A stretch of DNA of 64,000 nt. Origin: Bedellia somnulentella (taxonomy: Eukaryota > Arthropoda > Insecta > Lepidoptera > Bedelliidae). Made by a program: the position numbers and the translations under genes. This document shows, piece by piece, positions 11,356 to 24,300 of the stretch. The DNA lies in contig OY755174.1 in assembly GCA_963576735.1 (NCBI GenBank), positions 6,696,001-6,760,000 on the forward strand, read 5' to 3'. The stretch's first letter is position 1. Each line of letters begins with the position of its first letter. Under the pieces are notes generated by a model, which worked only from the letters and a program-made list of their open reading frames with translations, was not told the origin of the DNA and did not search any database.

Positions 11356-12138
11356 CGTCTGTATTTGTCTAAAACTTTAGATTTATAGAAATTAAAATAT
11401 TGATGACACAAAAAAGACTCTTATTTCTGCCCATTTTTTTAACTGCAAATTTTTTGTTGCAATTAAGTGTCATTCTATTTACACAAAAAAACATATTATT
11501 TATTTGACTATTTTGTAATAACCTCACAATTATATTGGATTAATAATACTATGCTAGTTGACTATATAACCATTCACACGTGGGAATTCCGCAAGTAGGT
11601 GTCTTAAGGTGTTGAGTCACGGTGGAAGTACTTACTCTGCCTACGCTATGACACAGTTATTCCAATAAGTTCCTCTTTTATCTTTCGAGATTTATTTTAG
11701 TACTTTATATTTCATGCTGCGATTTAAAATATTTCATTTATTTTACACAACACAATTTGTTTTAATCAGAAGAAGTTTTATTTTTACATGATGCGAATTT
11801 ATTGCTTTTTCTCAGATTGCAAATAACTAACAGAGCAAAAGTCCTGTCTCCGTTTGATTTTTATTCCTCAAAGCAGAGTCGGATGTAACTTTGCTGCTAT
11901 ATTTTACCAAGTAGTATATTCCATTCCTTATTTTCTTTTCTTTCATATGAACAACACAATTAGCTTTAATAAGAAGAAATTTGATTTTACATGATACAAA
12001 TTAATTGCTTTTTCTCAGATTTTTATTGCATCGAACTGGCAGAGCAAAAGACCTGTTTCCGTTTGCTTTTATTTCTCACAACATTGCCGGATGTAACTTT
12101 ACTCTCATATCAATTTTTAAAAAAAACCTTAAACTCAC
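11356..12138. other. Utx intron 7 (part), no exon seen
   Basis: AT-rich sequence downstream of the exon 7 donor. Two similar blocks (about 11760-11890 and 11955-12100, each with ACATGAT, TTTTTCTCAGATT, CAGAGCAAAAG and ATGTAACTTT) form an imperfect direct duplication. Nothing coding is evident. Confidence 0.5.
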
Positions 12139-12393
12139 TTGCCAGTAACCGAAGGCATGGGTGCATGAGCCAAATGCACTTTGAGGAAGGACAGTCGTTG
12201 TTTTAGCGCGTGATGGGCGGCCGCGGGGGGCCCCCCGTTGTTGTAGCACGCGAACGCGTCGCGGGGCATCGAGCAGCTCTCGTACAGACTGCCCAGGTTG
12301 GTCCAGGCGGCCGAGTGACCCTTGTCTAGTTGAACTGCGCAGATGTACGCTTGGAGAGCGTCCATCGGCTGATTTTGCTGCTGGTATAGTACT
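12139..12393 (-). CDS. Utx: Utx exon 7
   Basis: Acceptor ACACAG|AGT, donor CAA|GTGAGT; residues 308-393. Contains [20 protein letters not shown] and [20 protein letters not shown], two TPR units, then a linker that is alanine/proline-rich and less conserved. No later exon could be found. Confidence 0.93.
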
Positions 12394-15300
12394 CTGTGTT
12401 CGGGGAGTACGGTTATTAGTGGTTGCGTTGAATATGCAAAGTTTTCGATGAAGTGAGCTGGGATTTCCTATATCTCGTGTTAAATTAATGTTTAAATATA
12501 GCTTAGGATACCATACAATTGTTCCTTGACTGAAACGAAAGCCTAATTGCCTCATACTGATTTTTTATTATTATTTGTATATTTACTTTAAATTTTGAAG
12601 AGTTGATACTTGATCTTAACATTTTAGAGATACTAGGTATCCACGAAAATACCCCATAACTTACCCAATAGAGCACCACGTATCAGCGTTCCCCTCGGAC
12701 TTCTCGACCGAGTTCCTATACGCGATAAAGGCGTCGTGCACCTTGCCCTGCGCAGCGAAGCAGCGGCCGAGCAGGTACAGCCCCGCGCCCGAGTCCGGCT
12801 CGGCGGCCACCGCTCGCTGCAGACACCACACGGCGGCGCGCGCTCGCCCGCCAGCTTCGCCCAGCGACGCGCAGCGGTGGAATAACCACCCTGTAACCGT
12901 TCATGCTGTACCATCCTCATAATAACGCGTTGTTATGTTTATGTATCAATGAACTGACAGATATTTTAGTTGACCTTCCTGAGTTAGTTCATTTTCAATT
13001 AGAGTAGATTACTTCCAAGTTTATAGTTATAGTTATTTAATGCGCGGAATTTGTTCAAGATATTGGATTATGCTTTTTTCATTACAATACTGATTGTGTA
13101 TGGTTAAAAGCCTATTTCATTATCTTTTATCTTTATCGTATGTTTTGATTCTATGAATATCTTACCGAGTTGTCGACATACGTCTGCTTTCAGCGACGAA
13201 GTGATTTGAGGTTCCTTTAGCAGTCGCTCGTAGGCGTCCCTCGCCACCTTCCTAAGGCCACGCGCCTCGAGAAGATGTGCTGCGTGGAAGCTGAGCTCGA
13301 GCCTCGTGAAGGTGGCGTCCTGATGAGGCGCGAGGCGGGCCCGGCGGAAGTGCGCCGCCGCCGCCGCCCACTGCCGCCGCGCCTTGAACATGAGCGCCAG
13401 CCGCAGGTGCGCGTCCGGGGCGCGCGAGAACCCCGGCGACACGTACAGTGCCATCTGCAGCGCCTTCGTCGCCCTACACAACACCCACACACCTTACATG
13501 CACGAACGCACCTACCAGCGCTTCACTACGTTGCTAACATTCTATTATGTAATGACAGTAGGCAAATAAGTAAACAATGCTTGTCCAATATAATAAATGC
13601 AGACACAACGCTGTTCGGCAGGGGCGCTTGACCGCCCGACAAGGTCAAACACTAAAATAAATGTTTTGTTTGAAATCATAAAGTGCAACGTCCCCGTCAT
13701 AAAACTTGAAGCATGCACTAAAGCTTCACTATTCCCGAGGATTCTTAATTTTTAGACGAAAGCATTCAGTCGAATAATAGAATATACGATGACAAAGCCA
13801 TTCTTCAAATTCAAACCGGTCGAATCTATTGTACGATTTCTAAAGACGATTTTTGTGTGCATTGCGCTGCTACGAATTCATTTCAAATATTTTATTGTGA
13901 GTTCAGTAAAAAATATCCAGCCGCGTCGAATTGTTTCTCAAAAAAATGAGAACAAGGGTTTACCGTCAAATATAGGTATCTACCTAACTATCTAGTTAGC
14001 TGTTATAATGACATAAATATGTTTAAGAAAACAGAAAACAGTGAAGTAGATTACAGTGGTAGGATGGTGGGGAGGGGTGCATCACCGGAGCGTAACGTCA
14101 CCGATGCGCCCGGGGTCGATGACCGTCTGAGAGTGGAGTTCGTCCGGGCAATCGATCGACGATCCGACGCAACCTAACCTAACGTCTAGACACGGCTAAC
14201 TGCAGCCCGCGCGCCCTCAGCCCCAAAACCTTCAGACCTCCTTCACGTCCACGACCTCCGATGACATTCGCGTAACGCCAACAATGGGCCAGGTGCAGAC
14301 CACATTATGTAGTGAACGACCCGATCGAATATTTAAATCAAATTACAATTAGTCATCTGACACGGTTTGGTATTTCGAGAAGCTTTCTCTACTTGCACTC
14401 GTTGTTCATGTAGCGCGAGCAGGTAATGACAATATAGAGAAATTTTACGTATGAGGCACTACACTGCGGCGGTTTCCACGTAATTTCATTAAATAAGTCT
14501 TATTAAACCATTGATTGCTGCTTGTCACGCAATATTCAAACTTCGGAGAAGTTGCTCGTTTAAATTTTATTTCCAACTGTCTGTCCAGTTTTATTTGAAG
14601 GGAATGCATGGAATGTATGTTAGATAAGTATATGTTCTACGCTTAGGAGCTCCACGAAAAAATATCAAATAAAAATTGTATTATTTATACAGTTTACTGT
14701 AATTTATCAGTATTTTATATAGAAATGAATTGAAGTGAGTTTTTTAAATTAAATTGATTGACTGGTACCTATCTGATATCTTTGCGATCACAAACTCAAG
14801 CAAACAATAAAACCGCATATGGGAAGTTATGATAGCCAGTCAAACGTGACCACAAAATAACTGATAATAAATAATCGATTTGCAATAATAATACAAACTG
14901 TTATACAATTCGTATACCGTATGTTCTTCCTACGTGAGCATATCAAAGAAATCGTTTTTGTTATTTACTATACCTACGCCACGTAATGGTGAATGATACA
15001 TCGCTGTTAATTTCGAACCTCAGTTGATATAGAAAAGAGGGATATATTACCCTATAAATGAAAATTTATTAATTCGAAATACAAAGGATAAGAACAAAAA
15101 CCACACAAAGTAAATTATTAATATCTCTATAGATGAACATGTAGAAGTGAACTCAAATAAGAGCAAAAATTATAATGGTTACTAAAAAGCAGGTAAGACG
15201 CACGAGCTCATCCAGTTCATATAATCACACAAGAATGTTTAATACAAGTCGAGTACTATAGCTCGCGGCTAAGAATCGATTATAATAATGGAGCTACCTG

Positions 15301-18300
15301 CCCGAAACCAGAGACCATCATTTCGTTATCCAGTCGAGGCTTCGAATCGTAATTGTCAGACAGGTAACGAACGCTAACAACCCGAGTGGCCGACATGCAA
15401 ATAAATGTTATGAAGGGCACGCTAACATCTGTGCCACTTGATTGCTGTGGGGGAAATAATCACGAAATATTATTAATTTTATTACTCCCGTATTTTTGAG
15501 TTACAGTGAACAACAAAAAAATAATTACTTGCCATTAAAGTTATAATTAAAGTTGATTCATAACAATTTAGAAAACATTAACATAATGAAATCTCAAATT
15601 AGCCTACGTCACTCAGGAATTAAACGGCTTCCTATTTGTAAAAGTTTTTAAATTCGAATTTGTAGATCGAGTGATATTTATACTGCGACCTTTACCTCTA
15701 ATACTAGCATTGATTGTGAACAGCTAAGTACTATAACTTTTACAAATTTCTTTCGTTGGCTTGAACATTTTACGTAATGAAATACCGCTAAAAACTTTAT
15801 TATACTCCCCACGTTCTGAACAAAACGCTCGTTTCCGGTGTTATAGCGATTGCGAGCCTTAGCAAATTTATCGCGTAAAAATGCTAATGTTTTTGAAAAA
15901 CTAAACGTTTGGTTTTTGCATTGTTGGATTATTTCACTCAGGTTGCAATAGTGATTGTGGTAACAAAAATTAATGGTAGTAATACCAACTAGCGCCTAAG
16001 TCCATCAAAAAGTGTAAAGGGTATCATTTTAAGATAAATATGCAGAGTTGAGGACAAAGAGGCTCAAAGTCCAAATGCGAATGTGTCTCAAGTCTCAGCG
16101 CTCGAGCAACATCCGGCGGTTCACAGCAAGACGAAAGCACGGAGCGGTTTGCTCGAGAAATTTAGCAGTGGAGTGGAACGGACGGAACAGAGGCGAGCTG
16201 TGCGGGGCGGCGGGCGGCGGCGGCGGCGGGGCTCGACCTGACCTACTTCTGCATACTCATACACTACCAGCTCAAGGACGGAATTGCTGCTATTTATATC
16301 ATACTACTCAATCTAGTATGTGATAATACATAACTGTAAACAACACCAAATGACCTGCAGCATCTACCAACACAATTTTGATAGCATAATTGTGAATTAA
16401 CTTTCAAGTGGCTGAGAAATAGTGAATGCCGAGGCTCTAGCGTCCCCTATTTGGTATTCTATCGCATATTCTCGGGATAGCCGTGAGTATATGCATGTAT
16501 AATTAAGAGACTAGGTAACATTGGATATGCTTTACATAAACATATTACACCTTCCATTCTCTTGCTCATAAACATCGCATTATATTTGAGAGTTTGTATT
16601 TTCCGATATTATAATACTATTGCATAGAACAAGCACAAATGCAACGCGCACACAAGAGAAACCGACAATTCACTTGGCCTTATTGCATCATGGCCTTGGA
16701 TGCACTAAACAGAATGCAACGTTAGTATAGTGTAGGTGATTGTTGTACAAAATGTGCATAACGTAATAAAATGCAACCAATACACGATCTAAAATCGGTC
16801 GTACAATACTAATAGTACATATCAGCGGATAGATAATATGGAGTAAAGTAGAGGAGTGTATGTTATCGCGCTCGCGTCACACCACTTGACCTAGTTGCTA
16901 ACGACTCTATAACCTGCATAGAGACCTCCGTTCATTCATAATGGTCGGAGCATATTTTCCGTCGTTATTTTTCATGTAGCACGTCAATCAAGGGAAAAAA
17001 TTTCGTTCCGGTATTAATTACAATATCGTACCGATAAACCTAGCTCACCTACTATAAGTACGTGTTACAGACGTAGAGCTTGTAATGTGAATGTCATTAC
17101 GGTACTAGAGATAATCAAGTATGTTAGACTTAGGTTGGCAACTAGATATAGCCTCCACATATATAAACAGATGCAATGAGGCCTTGATTCATGCGGAAGT
17201 GAGCGGTGCAACGGTGCAAGCCTCGGCAACCCAACAGCTGCTATGCGATTACACTGCGCCGAGCATCCGACAAAACAATAAAAACGTAAAGTCGGTAATT
17301 GTAATACTTGTACAAGACAACACGACACAGTATTGTCCTCGTGGAAGAATGGAGACTAAGTTAACCTATATTAAAATATAGAGTACCAAATGTTTAATAT
17401 CGGATACAATGTGGCACATTTATTTATAAAGATTAATAATGTTCATACGAAACGAAGACAAACACGTAACTCAGTTCAATTTCATTGGAACGTGTAAACT
17501 TTGGTCAGTCTCTTAGCATTAATTGTTATGGATACAGAACTAGAATTTGAAGTAGCTAAACAACTCTAAAACATCTTTGCAAATTATTCGCATTCGCATA
17601 ATTTACATCTCTAAACAACCCTCTTTGTAAAAAGTTAGCGCATAATGTGCCAGTTATTGAATGACAATCAAAAAGTGCCCTTCAAGAGCACCCTCTGATA
17701 TCCACAAGGCACGCAAGTGCAACTACAAGTCTAATACTTATTCAAATGTTTAGAATGAAAACTCGGCCCCATCATCTGCGCCGGGAAGGGTTGTACCCCT
17801 GGGAACTATCCTCCGACTCCTAACATTCGTCCGCCAGTTTCATTGTGTAAAACACCGAGGGACCGCCACACATGCAACACATTCACACGCATATAGCTCC
17901 AACTTGTACTTTACATTTACTAAGCTGCCGTCTCGTTGCGTAACTACATCACTACAGTTTCGGCCCACTAGAATAAGCTGTGCCCTTTCTAAAATTCCCT
18001 TTTCGCGGTCATACAACGCTTTCTAATGACTGGAGTTCGAATTGCGTGCGTACTATCAACGTGACTCGTTACTTATTTTAGTGAAGCTATGTTTCGTCTT
18101 CACAAAAGAATATTTCCTTATATTATTTGCGCATTATTTCTACAATACAGGTCGTTTGAGTAGTTTTTGATCTACATGGAAGCCTTACTATTTATGTATT
18201 TGTTTCAGTTGGAATCGTTTGGAAATTCTAAAAAGAAATTATTAATAATCGGATTGCTTCAACAGAATAAATAAGTGTTATTGCATTCCAAGGATTGTAC

Positions 18301-21300
18301 AGTTTGTACAGTAAATGTGTGATATACGTGTCGTGGCAGGAAAGTCAAGAGCGAACCATTCTTAGCATCATTATATGTTAACAATGGAATCTAGATAATT
18401 AAACCTTGAAGAAATGAACCAGCAAGTATAATCAATACTTGATTGTATATCGAACAAACAAACCTAAGGAATTTTCATTTATAAATGAAAAGTAGGCTTT
18501 CTGGTCTGAATGACTCACATAGTTTAGATTAAGGAACCATAAATTTGATTCATTAATGAAAAGTAGTCCTTGTGTTCTGAATAGTAAAAATATTGAATAA
18601 ACAATTGATATGTAAGACTTCGAGAAAACTCCTATACGTTTTTGTGACTGCTGTGATGAATAAAATATATCTTTATTAATGTGATCTTCATGAATACAAT
18701 GACGACCGAATACATAATATTGGATTGTTTGGTTTTACCTATAGAATTTTCGAAATGAGATGAACATAAACTTGGAACTTAATAATCTTAGTTTACTGAA
18801 TCTTTATTAATGTAAAACTAGTCAGGCGTTCGAATTTTGGTACAGTATTTCGTGGAAGTTAGTATTAGCTAGTAAAAGTTAAAATGATACGTTATTTAAT
18901 CATTATTTGGACGGCAAGGCAGGGCACGATGCTAAAAAAACTATCCAATATATATCAATGTACCTAAGCCACCCTCCTAGTATTCAACCCTACAACTCTC
19001 GGGTCATTCGAATGTGTGGCTTTGCTACAGAATCGGACAAGGCGGGAAACAAAAATATATCTAAGTGTTATTTAAAGACTAAAAGCGAATGATAAAAATA
19101 TATTTAGATAACACTTTTGCTGATGCAGTAGAATGTAGAAAAATTATTGAAAAGATGTACATCTCAATATAAACCATACCAATCAAAACAATAGACCTAC
19201 TTATTATGTCGTCTACAGAAATAGAAACAATGCAATTCACTAACAGTTGTAGAAAAACAAGTACTAAAACAATATTACTCTAAAACACAAGCGGTTTTGC
19301 TACAATCGTTTGATCTCGTCGTTTCGTATACAAATATGTAACTTTTGTAATGACTAGCAGGTTTTGCCGAAAATTCTGAGCGACATCCGTGCTTCACACG
19401 GAGAAATCAGATTTGGAATTATGCGGAGTTATTGCAGTCATAATGCACAAAAATTAAACAGTGTGCAAGTAGGCCAAGCTAGCTTGTCACAATCCGTGCC
19501 CTGTGATGGTGTAGGTGGCGTCGATTACGTAACACGACCTCACTGGAGAAAAGGGCAGGCAGTAATTGTTGCATCAATCACCCTACGAGGTAAGCGAGTA
19601 AGTCGGCTAGGAAAAGACAGTCGCATCGGTTACGATTTGGTTTTGTTCTTAACATTCGAAATAAAGAGGTCGTTGACAGGCCTAAGGCGATCGGTAGACC
19701 GACTCGGTTACCGGATGGATTCAAGCAGTGCACCGAGCGCCCCGGTGCACCGCGAGGTATAAATAGCAACCCGTTAGTGTCGACGACCGCTCGGCTACCG
19801 TCGTCACTTCGCTCAACTCTCATCTCCAACTTCGTGACCTACTTACTTCATTGCGAAAAAATATGACGCCGCCGTTATTACATTGAGGAAACTACAGAAA
19901 TGTTACGAGTTTCCGAGTAAGCGTTATGAAGGCGACCCATCGACCCAGTGGAATAGGAGGTGGGGAAGCGTCTCAATGCGCTGCCGAAACACGGGCGGGG
20001 TTCCACGGGACGGGGTAAGGACGCGCTCCTGCTGCCTAATAATGCATATTACCTAGACGGGGCAATAATGCGCGCGCGGCCCCGCTCCCCGGGACGAAGG
20101 ACGAAGGGCTCGCTGCGTACGTGACGCGGCGCACGGAGGAAGGGACGCGGGGACGGTACGCCCGCATCGTCTGCGCGGTGCATCGCGTACCTCGGGAAGG
20201 GTCGCCGACCGCCTTCTCTGCCCAACTATCATCATTTACATTTACTTTCAACTAAATTTCCACGCTAAGTACGACCAAAAGTCCCGTTCTCCTAGCGAAG
20301 CTATCACAAATGCAGCAACGCTATGCTAGGTCACAAAGCCACTCAACATTATTCCGGTTATTTTTGTTACTAAGGTAACACAAAGACTTCATGCCCCGTT
20401 GTTATTTGTTACATAATGTTCCATTGTATTCTGAACTCTAGCTCGTGATTTGGTTATATCATGGATTGATGTATTAAACAAATGCGTATTTAATTAGTTT
20501 CCACCCTGGAAATGCGATTCCGTTTCCCTTAGTAAAAAATAAGTACCTGAATGAATACAAAAATAAACTACAATGATATCATTATCGATTATCGTAATTA
20601 CAGGCTTTCTTTGACAGAGTAGCGTTTTAATTAAAACAAAAAGAGGTCGTACGCGAAGGTCAATGCCGCTGCATCTGCAAGTCAATTGTGCACGCAGCGC
20701 ACACACTCATAAAATAGAAGCGGGCACGCGCCGACCTGTCCAACCATTCGCCATAAATAACCAGCACCCATTTCATTGGACATCTGGTCGGGTGGACCGA
20801 CATTGCATTCATAACTTTTACGGAAACTCGTAAAAATACGACCAGAGGTATTACGTCACAAGTGACAGCACAACCAAATAATTAGTAGAAACGTTAGGAA
20901 TACCAGAAATATTCCGTCGAGTTATTAAGTATAGTTTTAAAAATAAGGATGCGAAATTGAAAGATTGAAACTAAAATGATCTCGTTTAAAACACAAGCTC
21001 AATCGCGAGTGTAACTAAAAAGGCGAAAATCTTCCGATTTCTAGGTTACGCGACCACTTGACTACAGAGTGATAGTAAACAAAAGCGTGTACTATTCTTT
21101 TATCAAATTACATTAATAAATTCATTGATAAAAACGTTATGCTAATTTAGTAAGACTCAAGAGATATCAGTGAGCGCGAGTAAATTGCGATAAGAATTAC
21201 GAAAATTCGATCATCGCAAATTCCGAGTTCAAGGTTCTGTTCGAAAGGTATCGAGTATGTTATTGGGGTGGGACAAAGGAGCTAGAAAGCTAGTGAAGAC

Positions 21301-24300
21301 GACAGCTGAGGTCGCGACAGGTGTGGCAGCAGCCGGCCTCCACCTGCTTCAGCACGTGCCCTGCAAGCTGCTGCACTCACATATATACTATAAAATATAG
21401 ACTATTTAATACACGAACGCCAAGAAAGGCAAAAGCCTCGATACTAACTATAAGTAACATCTTTGAATGAGGTAATTCTAAAGTTCTCTACATTCTTATG
21501 TTAACAATCAAAGCAACAGCAGCCATACAATATATAATAAAGAAATGGTACTCTCACAAATATTATCGATTACGGAAAACGTTCAATCGACGTAATACGC
21601 TCTCAAAACTTTTCTAAATTATAAGAAACTGTTGAATTGTTTCGATAAAATTTGTTCTACACCGATCTGTACAATACCAAGTTACGTAGATTATGGATGA
21701 ATAAATTTGTAAACCCAATTGATCAAAACACGCACGGCATACAAATTCCCCAAAAATTGAGAAGTGGGAATTATACAGCGAAGTTTATAGAACATTCGGT
21801 TCGGAATTCATTTCACAAGAAGCAAGTGTCGCAACTTTACCATTATATGTAGGGGAATCTAGATAGGAAACATCGATACCAAAAACGGGTTTTATTAAAC
21901 ACGAACTAACTTGGGCAGGTCCCTGACTCGGGCTAGCTTTGTGTACCGTTATAAGCTGCGATTTATAGTTATTCCGTAGATAATGGGCTCGCGAACCGGT
22001 TGGGAACTGATAGTAATCCGCCATAACGACAAGATAACATAGAAACATAATTTGCGGAGTAACTATGACGAAAACATCGCTGACGCTGCTCGGTTCAAAC
22101 ATATCTACCTCATCAATACGATATTTATTTTGATTCGATAGTGATATTGATAACACGAGCTATAATAATTCAAAACCTGTTTAAAATTGGAGAGATGGTT
22201 TTGCTTAACAATTGTGTAATCACAAGACCAACTACGCCACTCTGTTATAAAACCGTCACGGTTTTCTTTACAAAAGACATGGTTTTCCCAATAAAGCAAT
22301 CATTGGTGCGTGACAGAGGAACTAAGCATGATAGATATAGGTAATACCGAGTTAAGTGGATACTCATCGTTTCCAACTCGCGGTATTGTATGAAATTAAT
22401 GCTCGTCATGTGACGTACTCGGAAAATTGCGCGAAATATACGCGTACGTGACTCACTTCTTAGCAACACGTTGGATTCTTTAAATCTTAGACGTATGCGT
22501 TATCTGTTCTCTAAATAAATATAGAATCAATGGCTTGAGGCATGAATGATAATCGTCTGGATCAAGTCGGGCTCTTCGTCAGTTCCCGTTATCAAAGTGT
22601 ATTAGACGTATATATACTTGTTACTGCGCTAGTATCACTCTTATAACATCCCGGACACATTAATAGCATGTTCCCTTTAGTGAACTGCAGTACCAACATG
22701 AGCGTGCATTCGAGGGAGAATTAACTCGTAAATATCGCATGTAAGCTATAACTCCAGCGACCTACATTTTATACAGAAAGCGTTCATTGTTTACTAGTCT
22801 TACACGCATCGCCCTTAATGCTTTTACCACCCTAAAAATGCCTTGCGCTGCGCTACACACCCTCTGCAGGATTTATTAAGCTGCGTCTTCCGGCCATTTG
22901 GTAATATATTCAATCGCGATGAATGGAGATGTGCGGCTGACGACTACCTGCAAAAATATCCTGCAAAAAAAGCACGATGCATGCACACAAACAAAACACG
23001 ACCTTTCGACGGGATCGAGCTGCGGGTCCTCCGTGGGTGTCTGCCTGCTTTTTGGAAACAAAACATAATAGAAACGAAAGAGATACGTATAACAGTGACA
23101 AGGGATAGCGGCGGCAGGTTGTAAGAGAGAGTCGACATGAGGGTCGACGTAAACAAACCACTGGTGATAGGCTCGATAAACTTACCATCTTTCCAAATTT
23201 GTGGTTAACGATATTTTCTGGAATCTAGTCGTCGGCACTCCGTCGATAGAAAAATTAATAAAATATCACTAAAAAATATTAGATCACACACTAGTAAGGT
23301 ATCGTCAAAGTATGCAATATCCGCGGCCCGAGCCGATGCAGTTTACGTCACCGCATCCCGCTCCCGACTGTTGGTTGCGAGGCGCGCTCGCGAGCGACGA
23401 CCTCGCGCTGCAGCGTGCACGTCCCCGCCCCGCCCCGCCCCGCAGCGCGCGCTGCCGCCGCCGCCGTCGTGCGCCACCCCGCTCGAAATTCGCTCCCCGC
23501 GCGCACCAATCTCAACCCACTACCGGACAATATTGCGTATTCTGTCCAAAATTAACGCACGTCCGCTGCCATATGTGGTAACTACTCTACTTCCTCACCA
23601 CCAAATCTATACGAGACGTACGATTGTCACGATCAATGAATCATCCATCGCTTATCTAATTTTATATGCCTCGGCGCATTCCTTTTACTCTTGTCAGTTG
23701 TTATTTTTTGTCAAAAATACCAGTACTTATGTTTGAGACAAATGTATCCTATTTCATCTTGCTTGATTATTGCTATCAAGCAAGATAAAATAGGATACAT
23801 GACTAATTATTTTTTTTTTATTTGAAATCATAGTAAAAATACCGAAAATAGCACCCCACACTATTTTGTTTTTCTTTTTCAATAATAATTATTAAAAAAA
23901 AACACATAGGCGATCTGTTTAACTTCGGACCGGTTAATAACTAAATATTTTTAATTTTTCTACATTTAATTACTTTTATATATTTACGTACAGATAGTAT
24001 TTTCTAAGATTTTCACGATTGCACATTATAATTGAAACAACTATTGATTTTCGGATATTTTAATCGCGTGTTATTACATTATTTTTAAAGCCCGACGTTT
24101 CGAAAACTTTTCAGTTATCATGGTCACGGGAAAACTGAGGTGTTATTTGTCATTCATTATACAGTACTATAAAATTATTAATACTAACTACCCTCACAAA
24201 ATTTTAAGTTACATTTGCGTTTAATATTTGCTATGTGTTTCATTTACGTACAGATGTTGAATTTTATTATAAGTGTGTATTAACATGTAATTATGTAAAT

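Noticed and set aside
11109..11411. Minus-strand 100-codon reading frame
   Set aside because: It reads through 200 unknown bases; the few real codons at either end have no recognised homology.
12076..12555. Alternative 159-codon frame over Utx exon 7
   Set aside because: Shadow frame of the GC-rich exon; the UTX-matching frame is the other one.
12633..12920. Arg/Ala-rich frames over Utx exon 6
   Set aside because: GC-driven shadow frames; only the frame with LYLLGRC and ADTWCSIG matches UTX.
13275..13631. Plus-strand 118-codon frame
   Set aside because: Antisense shadow of Utx exon 5.
14168..14181. AACCTAACCTAAC, like insect telomere repeat units
   Set aside because: Only about two and a half units; too short to be a telomeric relic.
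19364..19762. Plus-strand 132-codon frame
   Set aside because: No domain or family feature; it stops at the putative promoter and looks like chance in a GC-richer island.
20036..20251. Minus-strand frames in the 20-kb GC island
   Set aside because: Non-ATG starts, Arg/Ala/Pro composition from GC bias, and no homology recognised.
23312..23736. Overlapping Pro/Arg/Ala-rich frames
   Set aside because: Three frames are open at once over a CpG-rich island, a sign of composition rather than coding.
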